A stretch of DNA of 5,668 nucleotides from Hyphomonas sp. UBA5111 (GTDB taxonomy: Bacteria > Pseudomonadota > Alphaproteobacteria > Caulobacterales > Hyphomonadaceae): the NCBI GenBank assembly GCA_002414505.1, contig DHZF01000028.1, positions 1 to 5,668 on the forward strand, in the 5' to 3' direction. Numbering within the stretch: position 1 is the stretch's first letter; the number at the start of each line of letters is the position of its first letter. Under the pieces are notes generated by a model. That model was not told the origin of the DNA. It ran no database searches and worked only from the letters and a program-made list of their open reading frames with translations. This document shows, piece after piece, positions 1-5,668 of this stretch. The translations under genes were made by a program, and so were the position numbers.

Positions 1-1243
1 CCTCGACCTTGTCGCCATCGATGTACAATGTGCCATCCTTGAAGTGGAGGCTGCGATGCGAAGAGGTTTCCTCCACTCTGTCCGGCGCGCCACCGGCCAG
101 TTCAGCCATGGTGACCTTGTCTTCGGCCTCGGCGGAGGCGCAGGCCGTTGCCACGAAGGCGGACGACATGAGCGCGGCGCTGCCGAGCAGACCGGAGACC
201 CCGGCCCCAACCAGGCGGCGTGAGCGGGATGGGCTGGGTGTGGTCATACGGATCATTCTTTCCTTCAGGGCGTGGGTCAGGGGCAGGCTGGCGGCGGCGG
301 TCAGGCGTTCCGGCAGGGCCAGCTGCACGGCTTTCAGCAAGGTCTCGCCATAGGCGCGCGGCGAGGAGGCGCCGGATTTCAGCACGTCGCTGTCACAGGC
401 CGCTTCCTGATCGGTCCGGAAGGCCCGGCGGGCCAGATAGGCCAGGGGATTGAACCAGAGCACTGCCACGAAGATTTCAGACAGCTGCAGCGCCCAGAGG
501 TCTCCGCGCTTGATGTGGGTCAGCTCGTGAGCCAGGGCGGCACGTTGCTGGGGCTGGGTGTAGTCATCCTCGAACCAGGCCGGGAGCAGCACGGTGGGCC
601 GCAGGAGACCGGAGACGAGCGGGCCTGACGAAATGAAGCTGGTGGAGACACGCGGCTTGCGTTTCAGGCCGATCTGCCTGGCAACATCCTGTGCGAGCGC
701 ATCGAGCCGGGGCGAGGCGGGGGCTTCTTCCCGGCGCAGGGTCCGCATGAAGCTGTGATGGGCCAGGCTGCTGCGGGCGAGCATGTATAGGGCTCCGCCA
801 ATCCACACGGCCAGGATGGTTCCGAGCAGCAATCCTCCGAACAACGGTTCCGTCAATTCGGGGAAGGCCACAGGACCATGAGCTGCATCGGGCAGGGGAC
901 CCGAGTGCACAGGGCTGGCGACGGGCGGAGCCCCGACGACATGGGTTACGGGTCCTACGGGTTCAGGTGAGCGAACGAATGCAGGGGCAACGTCTGCCGT
1001 CCCGGCCGAGGCAGGCAATTGGGTCTGGAAGACCGCAAAGAAACCGGCCAGCGGCGAGGGCATGGAAAGAGGAGGCAGGACAAGCCGGGCCAGCGGGATG
1101 GCCCAGAGGGCATAGGCTACGCCCGCGCCGAATTGGCGGGCCACATGCTTGCGCGCAACGAGGATGAGGGCGATCAGGACGGAAACAGCAATGACTGTCT
1201 GTACGCCGTAGCTGAAATTGAGGCTGTTCAGGTCGAAAATCAT
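1..1243 (-). CDS. BlaR1/MecR1-type M56 family membrane metallopeptidase, 3' end cut by window edge
   Basis: The minus-strand frame stays open from ATG 1243 to the window edge (414 codons visible). Hydrophobic segments lie near residues 12-30, 39-56, 135-154 and 344-367. Between the third and fourth is a cytoplasmic zinc-protease domain: HELTH at 239-243 supplies two histidine ligands and the general base, and E280 in DQEAACD is the likely third ligand. The LKERMIRM stretch (326-333) before TM4 is also typical of M56 proteins. The TM2-TM3 loop (about 57-134) is proline/valine rich. In BlaR1/MecR1 an extracellular sensor follows TM4, and signal binding triggers loss of the partner repressor. 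Here only about 45 residues after TM4 are visible, so the sensor type is unknown and a beta-lactam role is not shown. GGGGGAG (1252-1258) lies 8 nt before the ATG, inside the repressor gene, and the start overlaps that gene's stop (ATGA), implying translational coupling. Family assignment is firm; the signal is not. Confidence 0.9.
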   Translation of the reverse strand, partial: MIFDLNSLNFSYGVQTVIAVSVLIALILVARKHVARQFGAGVAYALWAIPLARLVLPPLSMPSPLAGFFAVFQTQLPASAGTADVAPAFVRSPEPVGPVTHVVGAPPVASPVHSGPLPDAAHGPVAFPELTEPLFGGLLLGTILAVWIGGALYMLARSSLAHHSFMRTLRREEAPASPRLDALAQDVARQIGLKRKPRVSTSFISSGPLVSGLLRPTVLLPAWFEDDYTQPQQRAALAHELTHIKRGDLWALQLSEIFVAVLWFNPLAYLARRAFRTDQEAACDSDVLKSGASSPRAYGETLLKAVQLALPERLTAAASLPLTHALKERMIRMTTPSPSRSRRLVGAGVSGLLGSAALMSSAFVATACASAEAEDKVTMAELAGGAPDRVEETSSHRSLHFKDGTLYIDGDKVE

Positions 1244-1602
1244 TTCTTCAACTCCCCCAAGAGCTTTTCGAGTTCCGCAATGTCGTCGGCCGTCAGACCG
1301 CGTGTATCGGCAAGGTGAGCGACCAGAGGGGCGGCCCGGCCGGAAAACACCTGATCCACGAACTGCCGGGCGGCGCCGGCCTTGTAGGTGCCTTCCTCGA
1401 CAAGCGGGAAGTAGAGATAGCGCCGGCCGTCTTCTTCGGTGCGCAGCGCGCCCTTTTCAACGAGCCGGGCCAGCAGCGTCTTGACGGTGCGGCTGGTCCA
1501 GTCCTTTTCCGTGCCAAGCGCGTCATGGACATCCGAAGCGGCAAGGCCCGGCTGCTCCCAAAGCACGCTCATCACGTCAAGTTCTGCGTCGGAAATCTTC
1601 AT
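1240..1602 (-). CDS. BlaI/MecI/CopY-family winged-helix transcriptional repressor
   Basis: This 120-residue protein matches the usual size and shape of the BlaI/MecI/CopY family. The start ISDAELDVMSVLWE (3-16) is the family's typical first helix. A helix-turn-helix follows, with a recognition helix around WTSRTVKTLLARL (35-47), and then a wing at about 53-66 (LRTEEDGRRYLYFP). The C-terminal part (71-120) would form the helical dimerisation region. Family members bind as dimers to ACTACA/TGTAGT-like dyads, repress their own operon and are inactivated when the M56 partner is activated. By recalled alignment with S. aureus MecI/BlaI, the cleavage position (Asn-Phe) would fall at H96-L97. The AG-rich stretch AGAGAGGGG (1612-1620) about 9 nt upstream of ATG 1602 is the likely ribosome binding site. 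The gene is first in the operon with the M56 peptidase, and two dyads sit directly upstream, consistent with autoregulation. The genes repressed elsewhere cannot be told from this window. Confidence 0.93.
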   Translation of the reverse strand: MKISDAELDVMSVLWEQPGLAASDVHDALGTEKDWTSRTVKTLLARLVEKGALRTEEDGRRYLYFPLVEEGTYKAGAARQFVDQVFSGRAAPLVAHLADTRGLTADDIAELEKLLGELKK

Positions 1603-1621
1603 GGTGTAGAACCCCTCTCTG

Positions 1622-1637
1622 GACTACAAGCGTAGTC
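1622..1637. promoter_or_regulatory. Putative BlaI-type operator 1 (proximal)
   Basis: The sequence GACTACAAGCGTAGTC is a perfect inverted repeat: GACTAC, 4-base spacer, GTAGTC. It resembles the ACTACA/TGTAGT dyads bound by BlaI/MecI repressors. It lies 20 bases upstream of the repressor start and overlaps the proposed -10 element, so binding would block transcription of the repressor-M56 operon. The dyad is seen directly; binding by this repressor is inferred. Confidence 0.75.
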
Positions 1638-1664
1638 GTATGACATGACTACACTCGTGGTCAA
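1635..1664 (-). promoter_or_regulatory. Putative sigma70-type promoter of the repressor-M56 operon
   Basis: On the minus strand TTGACC (1659-1664) is a good -35 hexamer. With an 18-bp spacer it is followed by TACGAC (1635-1640), a weak -10. Both hexamers overlap the two proposed operators, which is the arrangement expected of a self-repressed promoter. The -35 is convincing. The -10 is a guess and could be shifted by a base or two. Confidence 0.5.
1647..1662. promoter_or_regulatory. Putative BlaI-type operator 2 (distal)
   Basis: The sequence GACTACACTCGTGGTC is a second dyad of the same layout, GACTAC-N4-GTGGTC, with one mismatch between its arms. Its centre is exactly 25 bp from the centre of operator 1, and its outer half overlaps the proposed -35 hexamer. 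Tandem operators are common upstream of bla/mec-type regulatory genes. A repressor dimer on each would cover the whole promoter. Confidence 0.7.
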
Positions 1665-1751
1665 CACCTTTTAGATGACACTCTCGTAAGGTGGACAGGC
1701 ATTGCAGGAATACGTCCTCGCGTGGCTTCTATTCGGGCACGGCGTCGAGTA

Positions 1752-1781
1752 CGGTCCTCCCGGAGAGGTATTGGAGGACCG
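1752..1781 (+). promoter_or_regulatory. RNA hairpin sequestering the Shine-Dalgarno of the DUF4197 gene
   Basis: CGGTCCTCC (1752-1760) and GGAGGACCG (1773-1781) are perfect 9-base reverse complements separated by a 12-base loop. The 3' arm contains GGAGG (1773-1777), the obvious ribosome binding site 8 nt before ATG 1786, and the 5' arm carries CCTCC, an anti-SD sequence. If transcribed, the stem would hide the SD and lower translation of the downstream gene. The loop holds a second purine-rich GGAGAGG (1762-1768). The pairing is certain from the sequence; a regulatory role is inferred. Confidence 0.5.
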
Positions 1782-1785
1782 GGTT

Positions 1786-2526
1786 ATGAGACGAGTGACG
1801 ATTGCGGCGGTGGCGCTGCTGACCGTACCGATGGGCTGTGCAACCACGGGAAGTTCCGGTGATTTTGGCCGGGTCCTGGGAGAGGTGATCGGCCAGCAGA
1901 CAGGCGGGCAGGGCGCCCTGACCCAGGCCGAGATCGATGCGGGCCTGCGCGAAGCACTTACCGTGGGCACCAATCTCGTCGCGGCCCAGCTGGGCCAGAC
2001 CAATGGGTATTTCGGCGATTCGGAGATCCGGATTCCACTTCCGAAGACGTATCGCGACATCCAGTCCGGCCTGTCGCGCGTCGGGGCCAGCGGCCCGCTG
2101 GATGATCTGGAGCTGCGCATGAACCGCGCTGCCGAAGCCGCCGTGCCGGAAGCCAAGACGCTGGTGATCGGCGCAATCCGCCAGATCACGATCGAGGATG
2201 CGGTGCGCATCCTGAATGGCGGCGACACGGCCGCAACCGATTACCTGCGCGAGAAGACCGAGAGTCAGCTGCGCGCCTCCTTCACGCCCTATGTCAAAAC
2301 GTCGCTTGCGCAGGCCGGCGCCTTCACCTCTCTTGAGCAGGTCGCCACCAATTATGGCGTGGGAGGCGTGACCTCTTCCCTGCAAAACGATCTGACCCAT
2401 CACGCGGTCACGCTGGGCCTTGATGGCATGTTCCATTACGTCGCCCTGGAGGAGAAGAAAATCCGTGAGAATCCTCTGGCTCGGACGACCGACCTGTTGC
2501 GTCGCGTCTTTGGATCGAGGGGCTGA
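1786..2526 (+). CDS. DUF4197 domain-containing putative lipoprotein
   Basis: The protein has 246 residues. The frame is open further upstream to a possible TTG at 1702, but ATG 1786 has a GGAGG 8 nt upstream and gives a proper signal sequence, so I chose it. MRR is followed by a hydrophobic core (4-14) and C18 in a lipobox-like VPMGC. This lipobox is imperfect (Pro at -3), so cleavage by signal peptidase I or simple periplasmic export remains possible. The mature part shows the hallmark DUF4197 stretches: ALTQAEIDAGLREAL, the IRIPLPKTYRDIQ block, MNRAAEAAVPEAK, ITIEDAVRILNGGDTAATDY, and near the end ALEEKKIRENPLARTTDLLRRVFG. The family is widespread in Gram-negative bacteria and has no established function to my knowledge. 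It overlaps the next gene by one base (TGATG). It diverges from the repressor operon across a 183-base gap containing two operators, so it might share that control. Confidence 0.9.
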   Translation: MRRVTIAAVALLTVPMGCATTGSSGDFGRVLGEVIGQQTGGQGALTQAEIDAGLREALTVGTNLVAAQLGQTNGYFGDSEIRIPLPKTYRDIQSGLSRVGASGPLDDLELRMNRAAEAAVPEAKTLVIGAIRQITIEDAVRILNGGDTAATDYLREKTESQLRASFTPYVKTSLAQAGAFTSLEQVATNYGVGGVTSSLQNDLTHHAVTLGLDGMFHYVALEEKKIRENPLARTTDLLRRVFGSRG

Positions 2527-3506
2527 TGCGTCGCTTTACGTATGAGGCCAAGGCCGGCGGAGAGATGGCCGGCATAGAATTCGGTGATCCCATCAAGCCC
2601 TTCTCGGCGGTGTGGCTGCACGCGACCGGATTCAACGGAATGACCTATCAGTCATTGCTGGCACCGCTTGGCCTGCGCCAGCGTGTGGCGGCGCTAGACC
2701 TGCGCGGGCATGGACGCTCGACCCTGCTGGCCAAGCCGGGACGGATGAAATCCTGGAAACGCCACAGGGATGATGTGATCGAATGGCTGGAAAAGGAAGC
2801 GCCGCAGGGCGTGATCCTCGGCGGGCATTCGATGGGCGGCTGCGTTGCCTTGCTGGTGGCGGGCAAGCGGCCGGACCTCGTGAAGGGGCTGGTCCTGGCC
2901 GACCCGGTGATCCTGTCGAAAACGGTCTATTTCTGGCAGCACATGTTGTCGCCTTTCTCTTTCCTGATGCGGCGCAATGCGATGGCCCGGCAGGCCAAGA
3001 AACGCCGCGCCGAATTCGGGTCGTTCCGCGAAGCGCTTGAGGCTTATACCGGCCGCGGCGCATTCCAGACCTGGCGTGAGCCTTTCCTGGCCGACTATCT
3101 GCTGGACGGGATCGAGCGCACGGACCACAATTCGCCTGATAGCGAAGACCAGACCTGGCGCCTCCTGTGCGAACCGAAATGGGAATCCGCGACCTTTGCC
3201 GCCCAGCGCAACCGCCCCTGGCATGCGCTGCGCCGCGTGAAGAAGCACCGCATCCCGATGACCATATTGCGGCCCACTCGTGGGTCCGTGATTAACGACA
3301 AGGTGCGCGCGAAGCTGATCCTGTCCTATCCGGCGATGATGATGAAGGCGGTGCGCGGCACGACCCATTTCCTGCCCATGGAAGCGCCCTATGAAGTGCG
3401 CGACCAGCTGTCGGCATTCCTTGCGCGCCTCGTCGAGCGGTTCACGCTGGAAGAGGATGCCTTCGTGGAACGGTCGCTGAAAATGCGCCGGCGCGGTTCA
3501 CGATAG
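2526..3506 (+). CDS. Alpha/beta-fold hydrolase
   Basis: This 326-residue protein has no signal peptide or membrane segment, so it is probably cytoplasmic. It follows the alpha/beta-hydrolase order: oxyanion-hole strand AVWLHATGFNG (28-38), LDLRGHGRS (57-65), nucleophile elbow GGHSMGG (99-105, S102), strand LVLADP (122-127), a helical lid at about 130-235 rich in Arg and aromatic residues, and the catalytic His in GTTHFLPMEAP (H281). The usual GxxD acid after the next-to-last strand is replaced by RPTRGSVIND (249-258), so the acid could be D258, or D126 after the preceding strand as in some dehalogenase-like relatives. The substrate cannot be told. It starts on the last base of the DUF4197 stop (TGATG) with GAGGGG (2517-2522) just upstream, indicating translational coupling. 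A later in-frame Met14 is possible but has a poorly spaced SD. Its basic C-terminal tail (KMRRRGSR) is unusual but small. Confidence 0.9.
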   Translation: MRRFTYEAKAGGEMAGIEFGDPIKPFSAVWLHATGFNGMTYQSLLAPLGLRQRVAALDLRGHGRSTLLAKPGRMKSWKRHRDDVIEWLEKEAPQGVILGGHSMGGCVALLVAGKRPDLVKGLVLADPVILSKTVYFWQHMLSPFSFLMRRNAMARQAKKRRAEFGSFREALEAYTGRGAFQTWREPFLADYLLDGIERTDHNSPDSEDQTWRLLCEPKWESATFAAQRNRPWHALRRVKKHRIPMTILRPTRGSVINDKVRAKLILSYPAMMMKAVRGTTHFLPMEAPYEVRDQLSAFLARLVERFTLEEDAFVERSLKMRRRGSR

Positions 3507-3595
3507 GCGAGGGCGACGCCTGACTTGAGAAAAGCTCAGTGGTGGAACAATAGACGGTCGTGTAAGGATGCGCGGTTGCCATTGGAGCTGACCTC
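3507..3595 (+). promoter_or_regulatory. Intergenic region with weak candidate promoter for the permease gene
   Basis: This 89-base gap separates the hydrolase stop from the permease start. TTGAGA (3525-3530) and AACAAT (3546-3551) could be -35 and -10 elements, but the spacer is only 15 bp, so the call is weak. ACTTGAG and CTCAGT (3523-3540) can form a short bulged stem without a following T-run, which does not qualify as an intrinsic terminator. GGAG (3584-3587), 8 nt before ATG 3596, is a normal ribosome binding site. The permease may have its own promoter or be read through from the hydrolase gene. Confidence 0.25.
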
Positions 3596-5410
3596 ATGCC
3601 CGCTGATATTCTGGCCCTGCCGGGGGTAGAGATTGCCATCGTGCTGTTGTTGGTGGGAATCGTGTTTTTCGGCTTCGTACGGGAAATCCTGCCGTCTGAT
3701 GTGGTTGCCTTGCTGGCCATGGGCGCGCTGCTGCTGACGGGCATCCTGTCCGTTCCCGAGACCCTTGCCGTTTTCTCCAATTCCGCGCCGATCACGATTG
3801 CTGCCATGTTCGTGCTGTCGGCGGCGCTGGAGCGTACCGGCGTGATCGATGCGGCGGGGCGGCTGGTCTCCCGCCTTGCCAGTGGAGCTTCGCCCGTGGT
3901 GGCGATGGTGGCCATGATGCTGGGCGTGATGATCCTGTCGGCCCTCATGAACAATACGCCGATCGTCGTCGTGCTGATCCCGGTGGTCATCCAGCTCGCG
4001 CGCACGATTGGCGTGGCGCCGTCAAAACTGCTGATCCCGCTCTCCTTCGCCGCGATCTTTGGCGGCACGACCACGCTGATCGGTACATCGACCAACATCC
4101 TTGTGGACGGCGTGGCGCAGGAAGCCGGGCTGGCCCCGTTCGGGGTGTTCGAGATTACCGGTGCGGGGGCAATCCTGGCGCTGGTCGGCGCGGCTTATCT
4201 GGCGCTGACCTCGCCCTTCCTGTTGCCGACGCGCGAGTCGCTGGTCGACATGTTGCCGAATGCGAAGAACCGGCGGTTCCTGGCCCAGATCCTGATTCCG
4301 CTTGGCTCGCCCTTGGTCGGCAAGACGGTCTCGGAAACGGGCTTCTCTGCGGAGAAGGGGTTCAAGGTGATCGACGTCTTCCGGGAGGGGCTCTCCCTGC
4401 GGGCTGATTTGCGCGATCTCTCGATCCAGGCCGGGGACCGGATCGTATTGCGCACGCCCGTGTCCGAAGTCCTGACACTGAAGGAGGCGGGCAGCATCGC
4501 CATCGGCGCGTCAGCCTCTGATGCGCGACCCGCGTTCGAGCCGATCCAGACCAGCGAAACCGTCATCATGGAAGGCGTGATCGGGCCGCAATCGCGGTTG
4601 ATCGGCCGGTCGCTGAATGGGCTCGGCCTGGCGCGCCTCTATGGCGTCTATGTGCTGGCGATCCACCGGCGCGGGGAAAACATCACGACCACAGAGGATA
4701 TCCGGTTCGATGTCGGGGATACAGTCCTGCTGGAAGGTCCGGCGCGGGGCATGCGGCAATTGTTTGATGATGGCATTCTCAACAATCTTACCGAAACCAC
4801 CGAGCGCGCCATCAGGCGGGGCAAGGCGCCGATTGCGATTGCCGCGCTCGCCTCGGTGATGGGGCTGGCGGCGCTCGGTGTCCTGCCGATCTCGGCGCTG
4901 GCCCTGATCGCAGCCACGTCGGTCGTGGCGCTCGGATGCCTCGACCATCAGGAAGCCTATCGCGCGATCCGCTGGGACATCCTGATGCTGATCTTCGGCA
5001 TGCTGGCCCTCGGCACGGCAATGGAGAAGACCGGCGCGGCCAGCCTGCTCGTTGGGCAGCTTGCCGGCCTGACCGGCGGGCTCGGGCCCCTGGCCGTGCT
5101 GGCGGTGCTCTACCTCGTCACATCCTTCCTGACGGAGATCATGAGCAACAATGCCGCCGCGATCCTGCTGACGCCCATCGCCATCGGGCTGGGCAGCCAG
5201 CTGGGCATTGATCCACGCCCCTTCGTCGTGGCGGTGATGTTTGCCGCCAGCGCGAGCTTTGCGACCCCTATCGGCTACCAGACCAATACGCTGGTCTACA
5301 GTGCGGGCGGGTATCGCTTCTCGGACTTCCTGAAGATTGGCGTGCCTCTGAATCTGGTGATGTTCGCGGCCTCCATGATCGTCATTCCGATGTTCTGGCC
5401 GCTGGCCTGA
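3596..5410 (+). CDS. SLC13/DASS-family permease with two internal TrkA-C (RCK_C) domains
   Basis: This 604-residue inner-membrane protein has two hydrophobic halves (about 11-209 and 410-601) flanking a soluble cytoplasmic insert (about 220-400). The first half has NNTP (119-122) and GTSTN (163-167); the second repeats this pattern with SNNAA (517-521) and TPIGYQTNTLVY (557-568). These paired Asn/Thr motifs line the cation and anion sites in the divalent-anion:sodium symporter family. The insert contains two TrkA-C modules (about 225-297 and 313-397), with typical LVGKTVSETGF and RLIGRSLNGLGL beginnings and GDRIVLRT and GDTVLLEGP ends. These modules usually bind a regulatory ligand. Length and layout match E. 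coli YfbS-like transporters. Known substrates of relatives include sulfate, phosphate, dicarboxylates and oxyanions, and none can be picked here. The start ATG has GGAG 8 nt upstream. The gene converges on the MarR gene with three bases between the stops. Confidence 0.93.
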   Translation: MPADILALPGVEIAIVLLLVGIVFFGFVREILPSDVVALLAMGALLLTGILSVPETLAVFSNSAPITIAAMFVLSAALERTGVIDAAGRLVSRLASGASPVVAMVAMMLGVMILSALMNNTPIVVVLIPVVIQLARTIGVAPSKLLIPLSFAAIFGGTTTLIGTSTNILVDGVAQEAGLAPFGVFEITGAGAILALVGAAYLALTSPFLLPTRESLVDMLPNAKNRRFLAQILIPLGSPLVGKTVSETGFSAEKGFKVIDVFREGLSLRADLRDLSIQAGDRIVLRTPVSEVLTLKEAGSIAIGASASDARPAFEPIQTSETVIMEGVIGPQSRLIGRSLNGLGLARLYGVYVLAIHRRGENITTTEDIRFDVGDTVLLEGPARGMRQLFDDGILNNLTETTERAIRRGKAPIAIAALASVMGLAALGVLPISALALIAATSVVALGCLDHQEAYRAIRWDILMLIFGMLALGTAMEKTGAASLLVGQLAGLTGGLGPLAVLAVLYLVTSFLTEIMSNNAAAILLTPIAIGLGSQLGIDPRPFVVAVMFAASASFATPIGYQTNTLVYSAGGYRFSDFLKIGVPLNLVMFAASMIVIPMFWPLA

Positions 5411-5413
5411 GAC

Positions 5414-5668
5414 CTACCAGAGCGGACGGTCAGGGGAGGCGGCATCGGCGAGCTTGCCCATCAGGCGTTCGAGCTGTTTCTGCTCCTCTTCCGTCAGGCT
5501 GCTGGCCAGCTCCTGTTCCGCGCCGAGGGCCATCGGCACGATGAGTTCGTACACGTCGCGGCCCGCTGGCGTCAGGAAGAGCTGCGAGCGCCGGCCATCG
5601 GTCTCGGACGTCTTGCGCTCCAGATAGCCCATCTGGATCATGGCGGCGATGGCGCGGCTGACCGCGAC
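5414..5668 (-). CDS. MarR-family winged-helix transcriptional regulator, N-terminus cut by window edge
   Basis: The frame runs open from the right edge to TAG at 5414-5416, giving 84 visible C-terminal residues; about 60 N-terminal residues should lie outside. The visible part starts in the recognition helix (VAVSRAIAAMIQMGYLER) and continues with the wing KTSETDGRRSQLFLTPAGRDVYE, whose D-x-R-R-S and LTPAGR elements are diagnostic of MarR proteins. The C-terminal helix (about EQELASSLTEEEQKQLERLMGKL) contributes to dimerisation. The internal ATG at 5641 is not the start, because it would remove half of the DNA-binding domain and the frame remains open upstream. MarR proteins usually repress nearby genes until a small ligand binds. 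Whether this one controls the convergent permease or genes beyond the edge cannot be told, since its own promoter is not in view. Confidence 0.92.
   Translation of the reverse strand, partial: VAVSRAIAAMIQMGYLERKTSETDGRRSQLFLTPAGRDVYELIVPMALGAEQELASSLTEEEQKQLERLMGKLADAASPDRPLW

Noticed and set aside
9..628. Plus-strand open frames at the left edge
   Set aside because: They overlap a continuous minus-strand M56 peptidase frame with the HELTH motif. Their content is Arg/Gly/Gln-rich shadow sequence.
1702..1785. TTG at 1702 as start of the DUF4197 protein, adding 28 residues
   Set aside because: The extension has no family similarity that I recognise and would bury the export signal. ATG 1786 has GGAGG at good spacing.
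1729..2436. Long minus-strand open frame (235 codons) opposite the DUF4197 gene
   Set aside because: It is antisense to a gene with clear family motifs and a good ribosome binding site. The composition reflects high-GC shadow coding, and no recognisable domain or start signal is present.
2694..3368. Long minus-strand open frame (224 codons) opposite the hydrolase
   Set aside because: It lies entirely within the well-supported hydrolase gene and has low-complexity His/Arg/Gln-rich content typical of a shadow frame.
3523..3540. Short stem in the hydrolase-permease gap as intrinsic terminator
   Set aside because: The stem is short and bulged, and no T-run follows.
3442..4098. Minus-strand open frame (218 codons) opposite the permease start
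   Set aside because: It is Ser/Thr/Ala/Ile rich as expected from the reverse of a membrane-protein gene, and it crosses a real intergenic gap.
1..5668. A novel defence, mobile or biosynthetic system, CRISPR array or RNA gene
   Set aside because: All six genes fall into known families. I found no direct-repeat array, transposase, integrase or structured RNA beyond the SD hairpin.

Overview
The window is high-GC chromosomal DNA with the look of an alphaproteobacterium. Hyphomonadaceae or Caulobacterales-like is my best guess, from overall protein style only; no rRNA or other marker is present. It carries six protein genes, two of them cut by the window edges. I see no RNA gene, insertion sequence, CRISPR array or prophage.

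Left part (1-1602, minus strand): a two-gene regulatory operon. A BlaI/MecI/CopY-type winged-helix repressor (1240-1602) is followed, with a 4-base ATGA overlap, by a BlaR1/MecR1-type membrane zinc metallopeptidase of family M56 (1-1243; its C-terminal end lies outside the window). By family knowledge, the M56 protein senses an envelope signal and causes proteolytic inactivation of the repressor. No beta-lactamase or penicillin-binding domain is visible, so the signal is unknown.

Centre (1603-1785): a 183-base divergent intergenic region. It has two 16-bp dyads (GACTAC-N4-GTRGTC) centred exactly 25 bp apart, lying over a plausible repressor-gene promoter. Further right, a 9-bp perfect RNA stem would bury the Shine-Dalgarno of the rightward gene.

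Middle-right (1786-3506, plus strand): a putative DUF4197 lipoprotein and an alpha/beta hydrolase overlap by one base (TGATG) and form a likely translationally coupled pair. The function of the pair is unknown.

Right part (3596-5668): after an 89-base gap there is a 604-residue SLC13/DASS-type permease with two TrkA-C (RCK_C) domains inserted between its two membrane halves, similar in layout to E. coli YfbS. It converges with a MarR-family regulator (minus strand, N-terminus outside the window), with only 3 bases between the two stop codons.

The gene content is mostly of known families. The parts most worth a second look are the tandem BlaI-type operators shared by a divergent region and the SD-sequestering hairpin ahead of the DUF4197 gene.
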